Below, in pieces: positions 37,268 through 46,892 of a stretch of DNA of 64,000 nucleotides. A program made the position numbers and the translations under genes. The first letter of the stretch is position 1; the number at the start of each line of letters is the position of its first letter. The notes below the pieces were generated by a model, which was given only the letters and a program-made list of their open reading frames with translations, made no database searches and was not told where the DNA came from. Origin of the DNA: Tianweitania sp. UT-5YL-CI-8 (GTDB lineage: Bacteria > Pseudomonadota > Alphaproteobacteria > Rhizobiales > Rhizobiaceae); the NCBI RefSeq assembly GCF_030010215.1, contig NZ_JASCRR010000004.1:1-64000 (forward strand), in the 5' to 3' direction.

Positions 37268-37679
37268 ACCAATCTCCTCACAACATCCGCAGGTGTAACG
37301 ACCGCAACGCCGAAGCGCTGGGCAGCATCGAAATGAGCCGCATTGAATGTCACTATACAATCGGCGCGACCGTTGATGGCAGTTTCAAGCACCATTTCAT
37401 CCGCAACATCGACAAGCTGCGGTCGCCATAGATAATGCAGTTTTACTGGCGACACCAACTCAGCAAGATAATCGAGGAATTCGCCAAACTCTCGGCAGTC
37501 GTGTTCGTCGCCAAAAGTTGCTCCGGTCGCATCAACACAGCTTCGTATTCAAGAAACAGGGGCACGCTGACGAGCATGCCAAACTTTCGCGCATCAAGCT
37601 GACGCAGCAGAAAATTCGACGCGCCGTTCCGGCTACGTCGAGCAGCGACAAGTACATTGGTGTCTACAACGCAATCCAC
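37264..37679 (-). pseudogene. PIN-domain toxin, interrupted by a one-base deletion
   Basis: The first part from GTG 37679 reads MDCVVDTNVLVAARRSRNGA with the catalytic Asp, then LFLEYEAVLMRPEQLLATNT, and would end with a wrong-frame tail at 37443. The second part, in the frame ending at 37264, continues EFGEFLDYLAELVSPVKLHY, then VDVADEMVLETAINGRADCI, VTFNAAHF. Inserting one G near 37489-37493 (GAGAG to GAGGAG) joins them into a normal protein of about 138 residues. It would be an RNase of the PIN family. Either the toxin is inactivated or there is a sequencing error. Confidence 0.85.
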
Positions 37680-37693
37680 AAAGCCAAAGTATC

Positions 37694-37709
37694 ATATCGC
37701 ATACGATAT
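37694..37709. promoter_or_regulatory. Palindrome in the promoter of the PIN/antitoxin operon
   Basis: ATATCG (37694-37699) and CGATAT (37704-37709) are a perfect inverted repeat with a 4-base gap. It adjoins a TATGAT -10-like box on the minus strand only about 12 bases before the GTG start, so the transcript may be almost leaderless; no ribosome binding site is seen. Autorepression by the antitoxin here is an inference. Confidence 0.45.
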
Positions 37710-37723
37710 TCAATGGGAAGGAG

Positions 37724-39601
37724 CTACTCCGCCGTGCCTTCCTCATATTCCGTCGACATGGTCAGCCAGCGTTCCTCATGGGCGGCGAGTTGTCCCGACA
37801 GTTCAGAGCGCTCCTTGGCAAGGCGGGTCGCCTTGATCGGGTCTTTCTCGTAGAGCGCGGGGTTGGCGAGTTCGTCCTCGATGGTGTCGATACGCTTGCG
37901 CAGACGGTCCATCAGCCCTTCCGTGGCGCGGATTTCCTTGGCAAGCGGCTCCATCGCGGCACGACGCGTCGCGGCTTCGCGGCGGCGGTCGGCCTTCGAC
38001 GCCTTTTCGGCCTCGCGCTTCTCGCGGCGGTCGCCCGAAACACCCGTCACCAGCGTCTTGTAGTCCTCCAGATCGCCGTCATAAGGATTCACCGCGCCGT
38101 CCTTGACCAGCCAGAGCCGATCGGCGGTGGCTTCGAGCAAGTGCCTGTCGTGCGAGATCAGGATCACCGCGCCAGGGAAATCGTTGAGCGCGTGGATCAG
38201 CGCCTCGCGGCTGTCGATGTCCAGATGGTTGGTCGGCTCGTCGAGGATGAACAGGTTGGGCCCGTCGAAGGCCGCGAGCCCCATCAAGAGACGGGCCTTC
38301 TCGCCACCCGAGAGGTCCTTGGCCGGCGTGTTCATCTTCTCAGTGGCAAGGCCAAACTGTGCCACCCGGGCACGCACCTTGGATTCCGGGGCATCCGGCA
38401 TCAGCCGCCGAACATGCTCATAGGCGTTTTCGTCTGGGCGAAGATCATCCAGTTGGTGCTGGGCGAAGATCGAGACCTTCAGGCCGGGCGCAATCGTCAT
38501 GTTTCCCGTGTCGGTCTTCAGTCGGCCCGACAGAAGCTTGGCGAAGGTGGACTTGCCATTGCCGTTGGCGCCGAGCAACGCGATACGATCGTCGGCGTCG
38601 ATGCGCAGCGTCATCTTCTTCAGGATCGGCGCGCCGGGCTGATAGCCGACGCTGACCTTGTCCAGCGCCACGATGGGCGACGCAACGGTCTTGACCGGCT
38701 CGGGGAAGCTGAAGGGCCGCACGCTGTCATCCGCCATGGCGGCGATGGGCTTCATCTTCTCCAGTGCCTTGATACGCGACTGAGCCTGGCGGGCCTTGGA
38801 GGCCTTGGCGCGGAAGCGGTCGACGAAGCTCTGCAGGTGCTTGCGCGCGGCTTCCTGCTTGACGCGGCCCTTCTCCTGCAATTCCGCCTGCTCGGCGCGC
38901 TGGCGCTCGAACTGGTCATAGCCGCCGCGCCAGAAGGTCAGTTTCTTCTGATCGAGATGGACAATGGAGTTGACGGCGCGGTTGAGCAGGTCGCGGTCGT
39001 GGCTGATGAGAAGCACGGTGTGCGGATATTTGGAGACATAGTTCTCAAGCCACAACGTGCCTTCGAGATCGAGATAGTTGGTCGGCTCGTCGAGCAGCAG
39101 CAGGTCCGGCTCGGCGAACAGCACCGCGGCCAGCGCCACGCGCATCCGCCACCCGCCGGAGAAGGAGGACGCGGGACGCCGCTGCGCTTCGTCGTCGAAG
39201 CCGAGGCCGGCGAGAATGGTCGCGGCGCGCGCTTCGGCCGAATGGGCGTCGATGTCGGCCAGCCGCATATGGATGTCGGCGATGCGGTTGGGGTCGGTCG
39301 CCGTCTTCTCTTCCTCGAAAAGAGCCGTGCGTTCGAGATCGGCCTTCAACACGATCTCGATCAGTGGATCTTCCGTGCCGGGCGCTTCCTGCGCAACCTG
39401 GCCGATGCGCGTGTTCTTCGGATAGCTGACGCTACCGGATTCCGAAGACAGGTCGCCGGTGATCGCTTTGAACAGCGTGGTCTTGCCAGTGCCGTTGCGG
39501 CCGACGAGGCCTGCCTTCGTGCCCGCCGGCAAGGTGAGCGAGGCGTGGTCGAGAAGCAGGCGTCCAGCGACACGGAGGGAGAGATCGTTGATGATAAGCA
39601 T
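37724..39601 (-). CDS. ABC-F family ATPase (ribosome-associated, Uup/YheS-like)
   Basis: 625 residues from ATG 39601 (MLIINDLSLR). Two ABC domains are present: Walker A GLVGRNGTGKTTLFKAI and ALLGANGNGKSTFAKLL, signatures SSFSGGWRMRVALA and KDLSGGEKARLLMGL, Walker B LLLLDEPTNYLD and LFILDEPTNHLD. The linker between them is rich in charged residues and there is a C-terminal coiled coil (about 530-620, EKREAEKASKADRRREAATR). No membrane segments exist, so this is a translation factor rather than a transporter. Confidence 0.94.
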   Translation of the reverse strand: MLIINDLSLRVAGRLLLDHASLTLPAGTKAGLVGRNGTGKTTLFKAITGDLSSESGSVSYPKNTRIGQVAQEAPGTEDPLIEIVLKADLERTALFEEEKTATDPNRIADIHMRLADIDAHSAEARAATILAGLGFDDEAQRRPASSFSGGWRMRVALAAVLFAEPDLLLLDEPTNYLDLEGTLWLENYVSKYPHTVLLISHDRDLLNRAVNSIVHLDQKKLTFWRGGYDQFERQRAEQAELQEKGRVKQEAARKHLQSFVDRFRAKASKARQAQSRIKALEKMKPIAAMADDSVRPFSFPEPVKTVASPIVALDKVSVGYQPGAPILKKMTLRIDADDRIALLGANGNGKSTFAKLLSGRLKTDTGNMTIAPGLKVSIFAQHQLDDLRPDENAYEHVRRLMPDAPESKVRARVAQFGLATEKMNTPAKDLSGGEKARLLMGLAAFDGPNLFILDEPTNHLDIDSREALIHALNDFPGAVILISHDRHLLEATADRLWLVKDGAVNPYDGDLEDYKTLVTGVSGDRREKREAEKASKADRRREAATRRAAMEPLAKEIRATEGLMDRLRKRIDTIEDELANPALYEKDPIKATRLAKERSELSGQLAAHEERWLTMSTEYEEGTAE

Positions 39602-39662
39602 GGCGGCGGTTTTGCATGGACGACAAGGCTTCGCAAGGGGTTCAACGCCCAAAGCGGCGCTA

Positions 39663-40175
39663 TCAGGCGAAGGCCAGCCCCTCCTTGGTACGCTGGAAGC
39701 TGATGAGATCGAGATTCAGCGACGGCTTGCCGTGGATCGTCAGGATGGTGTGGACCTGCCCGCGATGATGGGTCTGATGATTGAACAGATGCGCCAGCGC
39801 GGGCGCCAGGCGCTGCGACACGGTGCGCATGTCGGTCACCGTCAGATAGGTGAACCGCCCTGAAAGCGTCTTATCGGTAAAACCCTCGATCCATTCCAAC
39901 AGGCGCTTGTCCTCGGCCTGACGCGCCGCATAGAGCTTGGCGAAATCGCGGTGAATGATCGTGTCGAGCGCCGCGGGCGCATCGCCCTCGCCGGTAAAGC
40001 GCTTCAGCCAGATGCGGTCGGCAGCCAGAAGGTGGTTCAAGGTGCCCATCGCCGATTTAAAGAAAGCGCCGACGTCTCGCTCGTATTCTTCCACGCTGAG
40101 TTCGGAAGCAGCGTCGAAAATACGTGCGTTGGCCCATTGATTATAAGCCGCGAACATTCTGAAATGCGTTTTCAT
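39663..40175 (-). CDS. DinB-family metal-dependent protein
   Basis: 170 residues. The four-helix bundle has the DinB pattern: MFAAYNQWANARIFDAASEL near the start, SAMGTLNHLLAADRIWLKRF with the first metal His, and LAHLFNHQTHHRGQVHTIL with HxxxH. Relatives bind Ni, Zn or Fe and include mycothiol- or bacillithiol-dependent transferases, but the activity here is unknown. The stop codon lies 61 bases upstream of the ABC-F start, so the two minus-strand genes may share a transcript. Confidence 0.9.
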   Translation of the reverse strand: MKTHFRMFAAYNQWANARIFDAASELSVEEYERDVGAFFKSAMGTLNHLLAADRIWLKRFTGEGDAPAALDTIIHRDFAKLYAARQAEDKRLLEWIEGFTDKTLSGRFTYLTVTDMRTVSQRLAPALAHLFNHQTHHRGQVHTILTIHGKPSLNLDLISFQRTKEGLAFA

Positions 40176-40236
40176 CGATCCCCCGAGGCAATTATCGGCT
40201 CGAACACGTTACCTATAGGCAGCGCAGGATATCGCA

Positions 40237-40926
40237 ATGACCATTCTTATGTACGATCTCGTCGGCAAGGACACATCGCGGCCATTCAGCCCGCATTGCT
40301 GGAAGACGACGATGGCCCTAGCGCACAAGGGCCTGGACTATGAGCGCATTCCGACACGCTTCCTCGATGTCCCGGTCGTTGAAGACGGTGCGTCCAAGAC
40401 GATACCGGTCATCCGCGACGGAGAGACGGTGGTGTCGGATTCATTCTCCATCGCCCTCTATCTAGAAAAAACCTATCCAGACCGCCCTTCGCTGTTTGGA
40501 GGCCCCGGAGGCGAGGCGATGGCGCGTTTCGTGGAGAGATGGACACAAACCACGATACACCCTTATGTCTCGATCGTCGCCGTCGTCGACATCAACGCCT
40601 TGCAGGACGATGACAACGCCCGGTATTTCCGTTCTAGCCGCGAGTCGAACTTCAAGAAAACGCTGGAAGATGTAACCGCGGGGCGCGAAGCAGGCTTGGC
40701 GATGTTTCGAACGTCGCTGACGCCGTTGCGCAGCATGTTTTCTTACCAGCCCTTCATCGGCGGCGAGGCGCCGCTGTTTGCCGACTATATCGTGTTCGGC
40801 GCATTCCAATGGGCTCGCATCGTCTCCAGCTATCCGCTTCTGGAGCAGGGCGACCCTGTCTTCGACTGGTTCGAACGCTGTTTGAACCTGCATGAAGGCC
40901 TGGGCCGGGAAGTCGCGGCGGCCTGA
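40237..40926 (+). CDS. Glutathione S-transferase, LigE/etherase-like
   Basis: 229 residues. The thioredoxin-like N-terminal domain has [40 protein letters not shown] and [16 protein letters not shown], where IPVI and the SDS segment bind glutathione. A helical C-terminal domain follows (about 90-229) with [16 protein letters not shown]. The [10 protein letters not shown] start is typical of GSTs related to bacterial beta-etherases. Its substrate is not known. It is divergent from the DinB gene. Confidence 0.88.
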   Translation: MTILMYDLVGKDTSRPFSPHCWKTTMALAHKGLDYERIPTRFLDVPVVEDGASKTIPVIRDGETVVSDSFSIALYLEKTYPDRPSLFGGPGGEAMARFVERWTQTTIHPYVSIVAVVDINALQDDDNARYFRSSRESNFKKTLEDVTAGREAGLAMFRTSLTPLRSMFSYQPFIGGEAPLFADYIVFGAFQWARIVSSYPLLEQGDPVFDWFERCLNLHEGLGREVAAA

Positions 40927-41002
40927 ACGCCCCTTGGCAATGGCGCGGGCGGCTTGTATAGAGCGCGCCACGCTTCAAAACCCAATTGGACAAGGACTTA
41001 CC

Positions 41003-41425
41003 ATGGCGATCGAACGCACATTCTCGATGATCAAGCCCGACGCGACCCGGCGCAACCTCACGGGCGCCATCACCAAGATGCTGGAAGACGCCGGTCTGCG
41101 CGTCGTCGCATCCAAGCGCGTCTGGATGAGCCGTCGCGAGGCAGAAGGCTTCTACGCTGTCCACAAGGACCGCCCCTTCTTCGGCGAACTGGTCGAGTTC
41201 ATGTCTTCGGCGCCGACGATCGTCCAGGTTCTCGAAGGCGAGAACGCGATCCTGAAGAACCGCGAAGTGATGGGCGCAACCAACCCGGCCAACGCCGATG
41301 AAGGCACCATCCGCAAAGTCCACGCTCTGTCGATCGGCGAAAACTCGGTGCATGGTTCGGATGCTCCTGAGACCGCAGCTGAAGAAATCGCCTACTGGTT
41401 CTCGGGCACCGAGATCGTCGGCTGA
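41003..41425 (+). CDS. ndk: Nucleoside-diphosphate kinase
   Basis: 140 residues from ATG 41003, the standard length. It starts [20 protein letters not shown]. The active-site motif reads [24 protein letters not shown], where the His in NSVHGSD is phosphorylated. It balances nucleoside triphosphate pools by transferring phosphate from ATP. ACAAGGAC precedes the start. A terminator follows. Confidence 0.98.
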   Translation: MAIERTFSMIKPDATRRNLTGAITKMLEDAGLRVVASKRVWMSRREAEGFYAVHKDRPFFGELVEFMSSAPTIVQVLEGENAILKNREVMGATNPANADEGTIRKVHALSIGENSVHGSDAPETAAEEIAYWFSGTEIVG

Positions 41426-41469
41426 TCCAGACGGAGAGTTCCTCAGCGAAAGCCTCGGACAATGAATCG

Positions 41470-41500
41470 AAAAAGCCGGGACTTGCGTCTCGGCTTTTTT
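41470..41500 (+). terminator. Terminator downstream of ndk
   Basis: AAAAAGCCGGGAC (41470-41482) pairs with GTCTCGGCTTTTT with one G-U pair and a TTGC loop, ending in a T-run. The A-run on the other side suggests it also serves the convergent moaE gene. Confidence 0.88.
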
Positions 41501-41534
41501 CATAGGCGGCTGCGGATCATCTGGTGAAGAGGTG

Positions 41535-41996
41535 TCAACGCCAGCGGGCGGCGGCCTTCTCGTCGCTGTCCTTCGCCTCGACCCATTCCCCCGTCGAGCC
41601 GTCGACACGATGCTCCTTCTTCCAGAAGGGCGCGCGCGACTTCAGATAGTCCATCAGGAAATGCGCGGCTTCGAACGCGGCCTGCCTGTGAGCGGACGCG
41701 GCGGCGACGAGTACGATGTTCTGTCCCGGAAGAATGCGGCCGAAGCGATGCACGGCCGTCAGACCGGTCAGCGGCCAGCGCTCGCAGGCCTGCGCGGCAA
41801 TGCGGGCGATCTCCGCCTCGGCCATGCCGGGATAATGCTCGATCTCGAGCGCGGCGAGCGTGCCGGCTTCGTCGCGGCACAGGCCCGAAAAGGTCACCAC
41901 CGCACCGACATCGCCTCGCCCCGAGGTCAGCCGCGCGATCTCCGCCGATGTGTCGTAATCCTCGGCCTGGATACGGATCAGCGGTGCGACACTCAT
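41535..41996 (-). CDS. moaE: Molybdopterin synthase catalytic subunit
   Basis: 153 residues. GDVGAVVTFSGLCRDE, LEIEHYPGMAEAEI, HRFGRILPGQNIVLVAAASA HR region and LKSRAPFWKKEHRVDGSTGE WVE region match MoaE; the Lys pair in WKKE lies in the active site. The enzyme adds two sulfurs from MoaD to precursor Z. It lies one base after moaD, and is last in SDR-uvrC-pgsA-moaD-moaE. Confidence 0.96.
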   Translation of the reverse strand: MSVAPLIRIQAEDYDTSAEIARLTSGRGDVGAVVTFSGLCRDEAGTLAALEIEHYPGMAEAEIARIAAQACERWPLTGLTAVHRFGRILPGQNIVLVAAASAHRQAAFEAAHFLMDYLKSRAPFWKKEHRVDGSTGEWVEAKDSDEKAAARWR

Positions 41997-41997
41997 G

Positions 41998-42252
41998 TCA
42001 CCCCCCGGTCATGGGCGGAAAAAGCGCGATCTCCCGCGCACCGGCGATGGGTTCGCGATGTTCGACATGCTCCTGATTGATAGCGACCCGGATGATCTTG
42101 GGTTGCTGCAGAGCGGCTTCGTAGCCCTCCCCCTGCCCGCGCAGCCAGTGCAGCAGGTCCGACACCGTGGTCACATCAGAAGGCAGTTCGAGCTCTTCTT
42201 CGGGCTTGCCGATGCGTTCGCGGATCCAGGCGAAATAGATGAGACGCGTCAT
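41998..42252 (-). CDS. moaD: Molybdopterin synthase sulfur-carrier subunit
   Basis: 84 residues, ubiquitin-like. MTRLIYFAWIRERIGKPEEE starts the beta-grasp fold and the protein ends in PPMTGG, the Gly-Gly tail that is thiocarboxylated for sulfur transfer to MoaE. The stop codon adjoins the moaE start. pgsA lies four bases upstream. Confidence 0.95.
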   Translation of the reverse strand: MTRLIYFAWIRERIGKPEEELELPSDVTTVSDLLHWLRGQGEGYEAALQQPKIIRVAINQEHVEHREPIAGAREIALFPPMTGG

Positions 42253-42256
42253 CGGC

Positions 42257-42853
42257 TCATTCGTCCATGATGTGCTTCATCCCGGCACGGAAATAGTCGT
42301 AACCGGTGTAGAGCGTGATGATGGCCGCTATCCACAGCAGCGTCAGGCCGAACTGGGTGGTGTAGGGGAAAATCTTGTCGCCGGCGGGACCGGCCAGAAG
42401 GAAGGCGATGGCCACCATCTGGATGGCCGTCTTCCACTTGGCGAGCCGCGTGACGGGCACGCTGACCTTCAGGGCCGCCAGATATTCGCGCAGGCCGGAC
42501 ACCAGGATTTCGCGGCACAGGATGATGATCGCCGCCCACAGCGACCAGCCGGCAATGCCGCCGCGATGATCCGTGTCGGCGGCCAGCAGCAGAAGGCAAG
42601 TCGCGACCAGGAGTTTGTCGGCGATGGGATCGAGCATCTTGCCGATGTTGGAGGTCTGCTGCCAGGCGCGCGCGAGATAACCGTCCAGATAATCCGTCAG
42701 GCTGGCGAGCACGAAAACGGCCAGGGCGCTCCAGCGGGCGAAATCGCTCGACTGCAAGCGGCCTTCGACGAAAAAGCACAGGACCACCACCGGCACCGCA
42801 AGGATACGCGCATAGGTCAGCATGTTTGGAAGATTGAACGCGCGTCGTGCCAT
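42257..42853 (-). CDS. pgsA: CDP-diacylglycerol-glycerol-3-phosphate 3-phosphatidyltransferase
   Basis: 198 residues with four or more membrane helices. NLPNMLTYARILAVPVVVLC is the N-terminal helix. The CDP-alcohol phosphatidyltransferase motif DGX2ARX8GX3DX3D is met by DYLDGYLARAWQQTSNIG KMLDPIADKLL. It makes phosphatidylglycerol phosphate, the precursor of PG and cardiolipin, at the inner membrane. Confidence 0.96.
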   Translation of the reverse strand: MARRAFNLPNMLTYARILAVPVVVLCFFVEGRLQSSDFARWSALAVFVLASLTDYLDGYLARAWQQTSNIGKMLDPIADKLLVATCLLLLAADTDHRGGIAGWSLWAAIIILCREILVSGLREYLAALKVSVPVTRLAKWKTAIQMVAIAFLLAGPAGDKIFPYTTQFGLTLLWIAAIITLYTGYDYFRAGMKHIMDE

Positions 42854-42958
42854 TGTGCAAAACTCTACTTTTTATCAGTGCTACTGAAATCAGAAGCTTA
42901 TGTGGGGGGTCAACCGCTTAAAGACGATGATCCAGCCAAAGTTATAGGGCAGCTTCCG

Positions 42959-44992
42959 TCACTTTTCGTGAAAGTGGTTGTAAACCAGTTGGGCAATGGA
43001 TTCCGAGATCCCATCCACCGCCCGCAGATCTTCCACCGCCGCGCGGCTCACCGCCTTCGCCGTGCCGAAATGCAGAAGCAGCGCCCGCTTGCGCGTCGGG
43101 CCGATGCTGGCGATTTCGTCCAGCGGATTCTTGACCAGTTCCTTCTTGCGCCGCGCCCTGTGCGTGCCGATGGCGAAACGGTGTGCCTCGTCACGCAGCC
43201 GCTGCACGAAATACAGCACGGGATCGCGTACCGGCAGCGAGAACGATTCGCGGCCCTTGACGAAGAAGCGCTCGCGGCCGGCTTCGCGGTCCTGCCCTTT
43301 GGCAATGCCGATGGCCACGACCTTGTCCTCGACACCGAGTTCAGCCAGCATCTGACGCACCACGGACATCTGTCCCTGGCCGCCATCGATGAGGATGACG
43401 TCCGGCCAGGCCGGGAAAGCCCCCGCCTCGTCCTCGCCCGCGCTTTCCTCGCCATGATCCTTGATCAGCCGGGAAAACCGCCGCTGCATGACTTCCTTCA
43501 TCATGCCGAAATCGTCTCCGGGGGTGATGTCGGTCGAGCGTATGTTGAACTTGCGGTACTGGTTCTTCACGAAGCCTTCCGGCCCGGCGACGATCATGCA
43601 GCCCACCGCATTGGTGCCCATGATGTGGGAGTTGTCGTATACCTCGATCCGCGTCGGCGGCTTCTCAAGCCCGAAGGTCTCGGCAAAGCCGGCCAGAAGC
43701 CGGGCCTGCGTCGAGGTTTCTGCCAACCGCCGGCCCAGCGCCTCGCGTGCATTCTGCAGCGCATGGTCGACGAGGTCACGTTTTTCGCCGCGCTGCGGCA
43801 CGGTGATGACGACCTTATGGCCAGCACGGGTGGAAAGCGCTTCGGCAAGCAACTGCTGGTCCTCCACCGTCTGCGACAGCATGATGGCGCGCGGCGGCGG
43901 CTTGTCGTCATAGAACTGCGCCAGGAAGGAGCCGAACACCTCGGCCGGTTCCATCGCCGAATCAGCCTTGGGAAAGTAGGCGCGGTTGCCCCAGTTCTGT
44001 CCGGTGCGGAAGAAGAACACCTGGATGCAGGTCTGTCCGCCCTCGGGGTGGATGGCGAACACATCCGCCTCCTCCACGCCTTGCGGGTTGATGCCCTGGT
44101 GGCTCTGGACATGGGACAGCGAGGCCAATCTGTCGCGATAGACGGCGGCGCGTTCGAAATCGAGTTCCTCGGCGGCATGCTGCATCTGGGTGGAGATTTG
44201 GGTCTTCACGTTTTGGCTGCGGCCCGAAAGGAAGTCGCGCGCTTCGCCGACGAGTTCAGCGTAGTCGGCATCGGAAACCTCGCCGGTGCAAGGGCCGGCG
44301 CAGCGCTTGATCTGATAGAGCAGGCATGGACGTGTGCGGTTTTCGAAGAACGAATCCGTGCATGTCCTGAGCAGGAACGCGCGCTGAAGCGAATTGATGG
44401 TTCGGCCCACCGCGCCGGCGGAGGCGAACGGCCCGAAATAATTGGCTTTGACCCGTGAGCGAGCGCCACGATGCTTGTATATCCCCGGCGACGGGTGGTC
44501 GGCCGTCAGCATGATGTAAGGAAACGACTTGTCGTCACGCAACAGCACGTTGAAACGCGGACGCAAGCGCTTGATGAGGTTTGCTTCGAGAAGCAGCGCC
44601 TCGATCTCCGTGCGGGTGACGACGAACTCCATCGTCGCCGTTTCGCGCACCATCCGGCCAATGCGGTTGGTGTGGAAGCGGCCCTGCGCATAGTTGGTGA
44701 CGCGTTTTTTCAGGCTCCTGGCCTTGCCGACATAGAGCACGTCGCCGGCCGCGTTCATCATGCGGTAGACGCCCGGCGCGTTCGGCAGCCGCTTGACCAG
44801 CGTCTGGATGACCTCGGCGCCCACCAGTCCGTCGGCATCGCCGGCATAACCAGCCCAATCTATCGCGGTGAAGGCAAGGTCCGGCGCGGCTATGGGCGCT
44901 ACAACCTCCGGCACATCGTCATCGTCCTCGATGTCGACCTCCGGCACGTCGCCCTGGCCGGTCGGCATGCCATCCTTGGAACGCGGGCTCAT
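42959..44992 (-). CDS. uvrC: Excinuclease ABC subunit C
   Basis: 677 residues from ATG 44992. An acidic N-terminal extension ([14 protein letters not shown]) precedes the GIY-YIG nuclease domain, [25 protein letters not shown]. The UVR motif is in [20 protein letters not shown]. The RNase-H-like C-terminal nuclease has [19 protein letters not shown] and [12 protein letters not shown], followed by an HhH domain ([15 protein letters not shown]). It makes both incisions in nucleotide excision repair. ATG overlaps the SDR stop (ATGA, 44989-44992). Confidence 0.97.
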   Translation of the reverse strand: MSPRSKDGMPTGQGDVPEVDIEDDDDVPEVVAPIAAPDLAFTAIDWAGYAGDADGLVGAEVIQTLVKRLPNAPGVYRMMNAAGDVLYVGKARSLKKRVTNYAQGRFHTNRIGRMVRETATMEFVVTRTEIEALLLEANLIKRLRPRFNVLLRDDKSFPYIMLTADHPSPGIYKHRGARSRVKANYFGPFASAGAVGRTINSLQRAFLLRTCTDSFFENRTRPCLLYQIKRCAGPCTGEVSDADYAELVGEARDFLSGRSQNVKTQISTQMQHAAEELDFERAAVYRDRLASLSHVQSHQGINPQGVEEADVFAIHPEGGQTCIQVFFFRTGQNWGNRAYFPKADSAMEPAEVFGSFLAQFYDDKPPPRAIMLSQTVEDQQLLAEALSTRAGHKVVITVPQRGEKRDLVDHALQNAREALGRRLAETSTQARLLAGFAETFGLEKPPTRIEVYDNSHIMGTNAVGCMIVAGPEGFVKNQYRKFNIRSTDITPGDDFGMMKEVMQRRFSRLIKDHGEESAGEDEAGAFPAWPDVILIDGGQGQMSVVRQMLAELGVEDKVVAIGIAKGQDREAGRERFFVKGRESFSLPVRDPVLYFVQRLRDEAHRFAIGTHRARRKKELVKNPLDEIASIGPTRKRALLLHFGTAKAVSRAAVEDLRAVDGISESIAQLVYNHFHEK

Positions 44993-45756
44993 TCGGTGCC
45001 GCCCGTCACATCGGGCGTTTCCCAGGCAAGATGCTGGCCGCCGTCGAGAGCGATCATCTGCCCGGTTACCGACCGTGTTTGCCAAAGATACCGTACCGTT
45101 CGGCCGAATTCGGCGAGATCGGGACCGCGTCTAAGAAGCACGTTCTCGACCTCGGCGGCGAACTCGGTCTTGTCCTGGCTGCTGTTGGCCAGGGTTGGCC
45201 CCGGCCCAATGGCGTTGACGCGGATGCGCGGCGCCAAGGCCTGCGCCATGGTCTGGGTTGCTGTCCAGAGCGTGGATTTGGACAGTTGGTAGGAGAAGTA
45301 GCGCGGCGTCGGCTTCCAGACGCGCTGATCGATCATATTGACGACCAATCCGTCGCGGCCTTCCGGCAACGCTTCGGCGAAGCGGCGCGTCAGCAGGGCC
45401 GGCGCCTTCACATGGACTGCGAAATGACGGTCCCAGGTCTCGGCCTCGAAGTCGGTGACGGAATCGTCCTCGAACACCGAAGCATTGTTGACCAGTATAT
45501 CAAGCGGCCCAAGCGCCAACCCTGCGGCCTGGATCAGTCCGTCGACCTCCCGTGTGTTTTCCAGATCGGCCTGCACCACAGCCGCGACTCCGCCCTTGCC
45601 GCGGATTGCCTCTGCAAGCGCGTCGGCCTCCTTGCGGGATGCGTTGCAATGGATAGCCACTGCGAAACCGTTGGCTGCTAGATCCTCCACGATCGCCCGG
45701 CCAATGCGACGGGCTCCGCCGGTCACCAGCGCGGTGCCGGTTTTCGCTTCACTCAT
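44989..45756 (-). CDS. SDR-family oxidoreductase, possibly pteridine-reductase-like
   Basis: 255 residues. [20 protein letters not shown] binds NAD(P)[15 protein letters not shown] is the NNAS motif, and [16 protein letters not shown] holds catalytic Tyr and Lys. TGGARRIGR is the cofactor motif of FolM/PTR1-like reductases, so a dihydromonapterin or other pteridine substrate is possible but not shown. It leads the uvrC-pgsA-moaDE transcript. Confidence 0.88.
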   Translation of the reverse strand: MSEAKTGTALVTGGARRIGRAIVEDLAANGFAVAIHCNASRKEADALAEAIRGKGGVAAVVQADLENTREVDGLIQAAGLALGPLDILVNNASVFEDDSVTDFEAETWDRHFAVHVKAPALLTRRFAEALPEGRDGLVVNMIDQRVWKPTPRYFSYQLSKSTLWTATQTMAQALAPRIRVNAIGPGPTLANSSQDKTEFAAEVENVLLRRGPDLAEFGRTVRYLWQTRSVTGQMIALDGGQHLAWETPDVTGGTE

Positions 45757-46166
45757 GTCAATCCTCTTGAGAGGCCCGCAAGTACTTTTTTTCGGCGCTT
45801 TGCGGTAACCTCTCTTAAAATGTCTTCACCGATGGGGCAGCAATGTGACGGCGGCCTTCCAAAGGCATCCCGGCGATGCGATTCCCGCTGTTCGATGTCG
45901 ACATATAGGCGTCGCAAAGCCTTGCACCAAGCAGGGTTTATGCATTCGCAAGCACTCAACTGACAGAAACTGTTGCGAAATCGTCACGTCAAGGTTCAGC
46001 CTCATTTGCGCCCGGCAATCACCCAAGTTGGGGTTCGTTTCAGCCGCATTTGCGCACGACATTCGGAACCAGAGACGCCCCCTGCCGTTTATCCCCCCGG
46101 ACGGGTCAGGGCGCCTCGCCAGAAAAAAGACAGCCAGTGTGTTTGTTGGCTAAGGAGTAAACGATA
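45757..46166. promoter_or_regulatory. 410-base upstream region of the porin-like gene with a 17-base direct repeat
   Basis: No gene is recognised. TTCAGCCTCATTTGCGC (45995-46011) and TTCAGCCGCATTTGCGC (46039-46055) differ at one base and lie 44 bases apart, four helical turns, about 110-170 bases before the ATG at 46167. Two sites on one face of the helix would suit a transcription factor controlling the outer-membrane protein gene. A TAAGGAG ribosome binding site lies near 46151. Confidence 0.5.
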
Positions 46167-46835
46167 ATGACTGCAATTCTCAAGACTGCCCGGCCCTACG
46201 CAGCCGCGCTCGGACTGCTCGCCTTGGCCGGTACCGCACCCGCTTTCGCCGCTGACGCTATCATGGACGCTCCGCCCGCACCGGCGGTTCCCATGGAAGT
46301 CGCTCCGGTTGCCAGCTGGGGTGGTGCTTACGCCGGTGTGAACCTCGGTTATGCATTCAACGGCCGTAGCCACGATCAGAGCCTCGACAACCGCATCGAA
46401 AGCGACGGCTTTGTCGGCGGTGGCTTTGTCGGCTACAACTACGAGATGAACAATTTCGTAGTTGGCGTCGAAGGCGACGTGAACTACAACGGCCGCAAGG
46501 GCGACAACGCCGGCACCGAAGTCAAGTCGGGCGTCGACGGTGCGCTGCGCGGACGTCTCGGTTACGCTGTGAGCCCGGACATCCTGGTCTACGGTACCGG
46601 TGGTGTTGCGCTTGAGCGTCTCAAGGTTACCGAAGCTTCCGGTTCGTCCACCGACACGCTCGTCGGCTACACGGTTGGCGCTGGTACCGACATCAAGCTG
46701 ACGGAAGCCGTGTTCGGCCGCGTCGAGTACCGTTATACCGATTTCGGTAAGGGTACGTTCAACACAGGTGGACCCGACTTCGACGTGAAGGACAAGGATC
46801 ACCGCGTGACCTTCGGCGTCGGCATGAAGTTCTGA
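46167..46835 (+). CDS. Omp25/Omp31-like outer-membrane beta-barrel protein
   Basis: 222 residues. The signal peptide ends at APAFA-ADAIM, followed by a Pro-rich linker (APPAPAVPMEVAPV-type). The barrel begins WGGAYAGVNLGYAFNG, includes GGFVGYNYEMNNFVVGVEGD and ends HRVTFGVGMKF with a C-terminal Phe, the usual BAM signal. It resembles the abundant group 3 outer-membrane proteins of Brucella and rhizobia. Its function is probably envelope stability or porin-like. A strong terminator follows. Confidence 0.93.
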   Translation: MTAILKTARPYAAALGLLALAGTAPAFAADAIMDAPPAPAVPMEVAPVASWGGAYAGVNLGYAFNGRSHDQSLDNRIESDGFVGGGFVGYNYEMNNFVVGVEGDVNYNGRKGDNAGTEVKSGVDGALRGRLGYAVSPDILVYGTGGVALERLKVTEASGSSTDTLVGYTVGAGTDIKLTEAVFGRVEYRYTDFGKGTFNTGGPDFDVKDKDHRVTFGVGMKF

Positions 46836-46854
46836 TCCACTCTGGATCGAAGAG

Positions 46855-46884
46855 AAAAGCCGGGCTTCGCAGCCCGGCTTTTTT
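46855..46884 (+). terminator. Terminator downstream of the outer-membrane protein gene
   Basis: A perfect 12-base stem AAAAGCCGGGCT / AGCCCGGCTTTT with loop TCGC, ending TTTTTT. It also lies just past the stop of the convergent GST gene. Confidence 0.93.
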
Positions 46885-46892
46885 GTTGTTTA

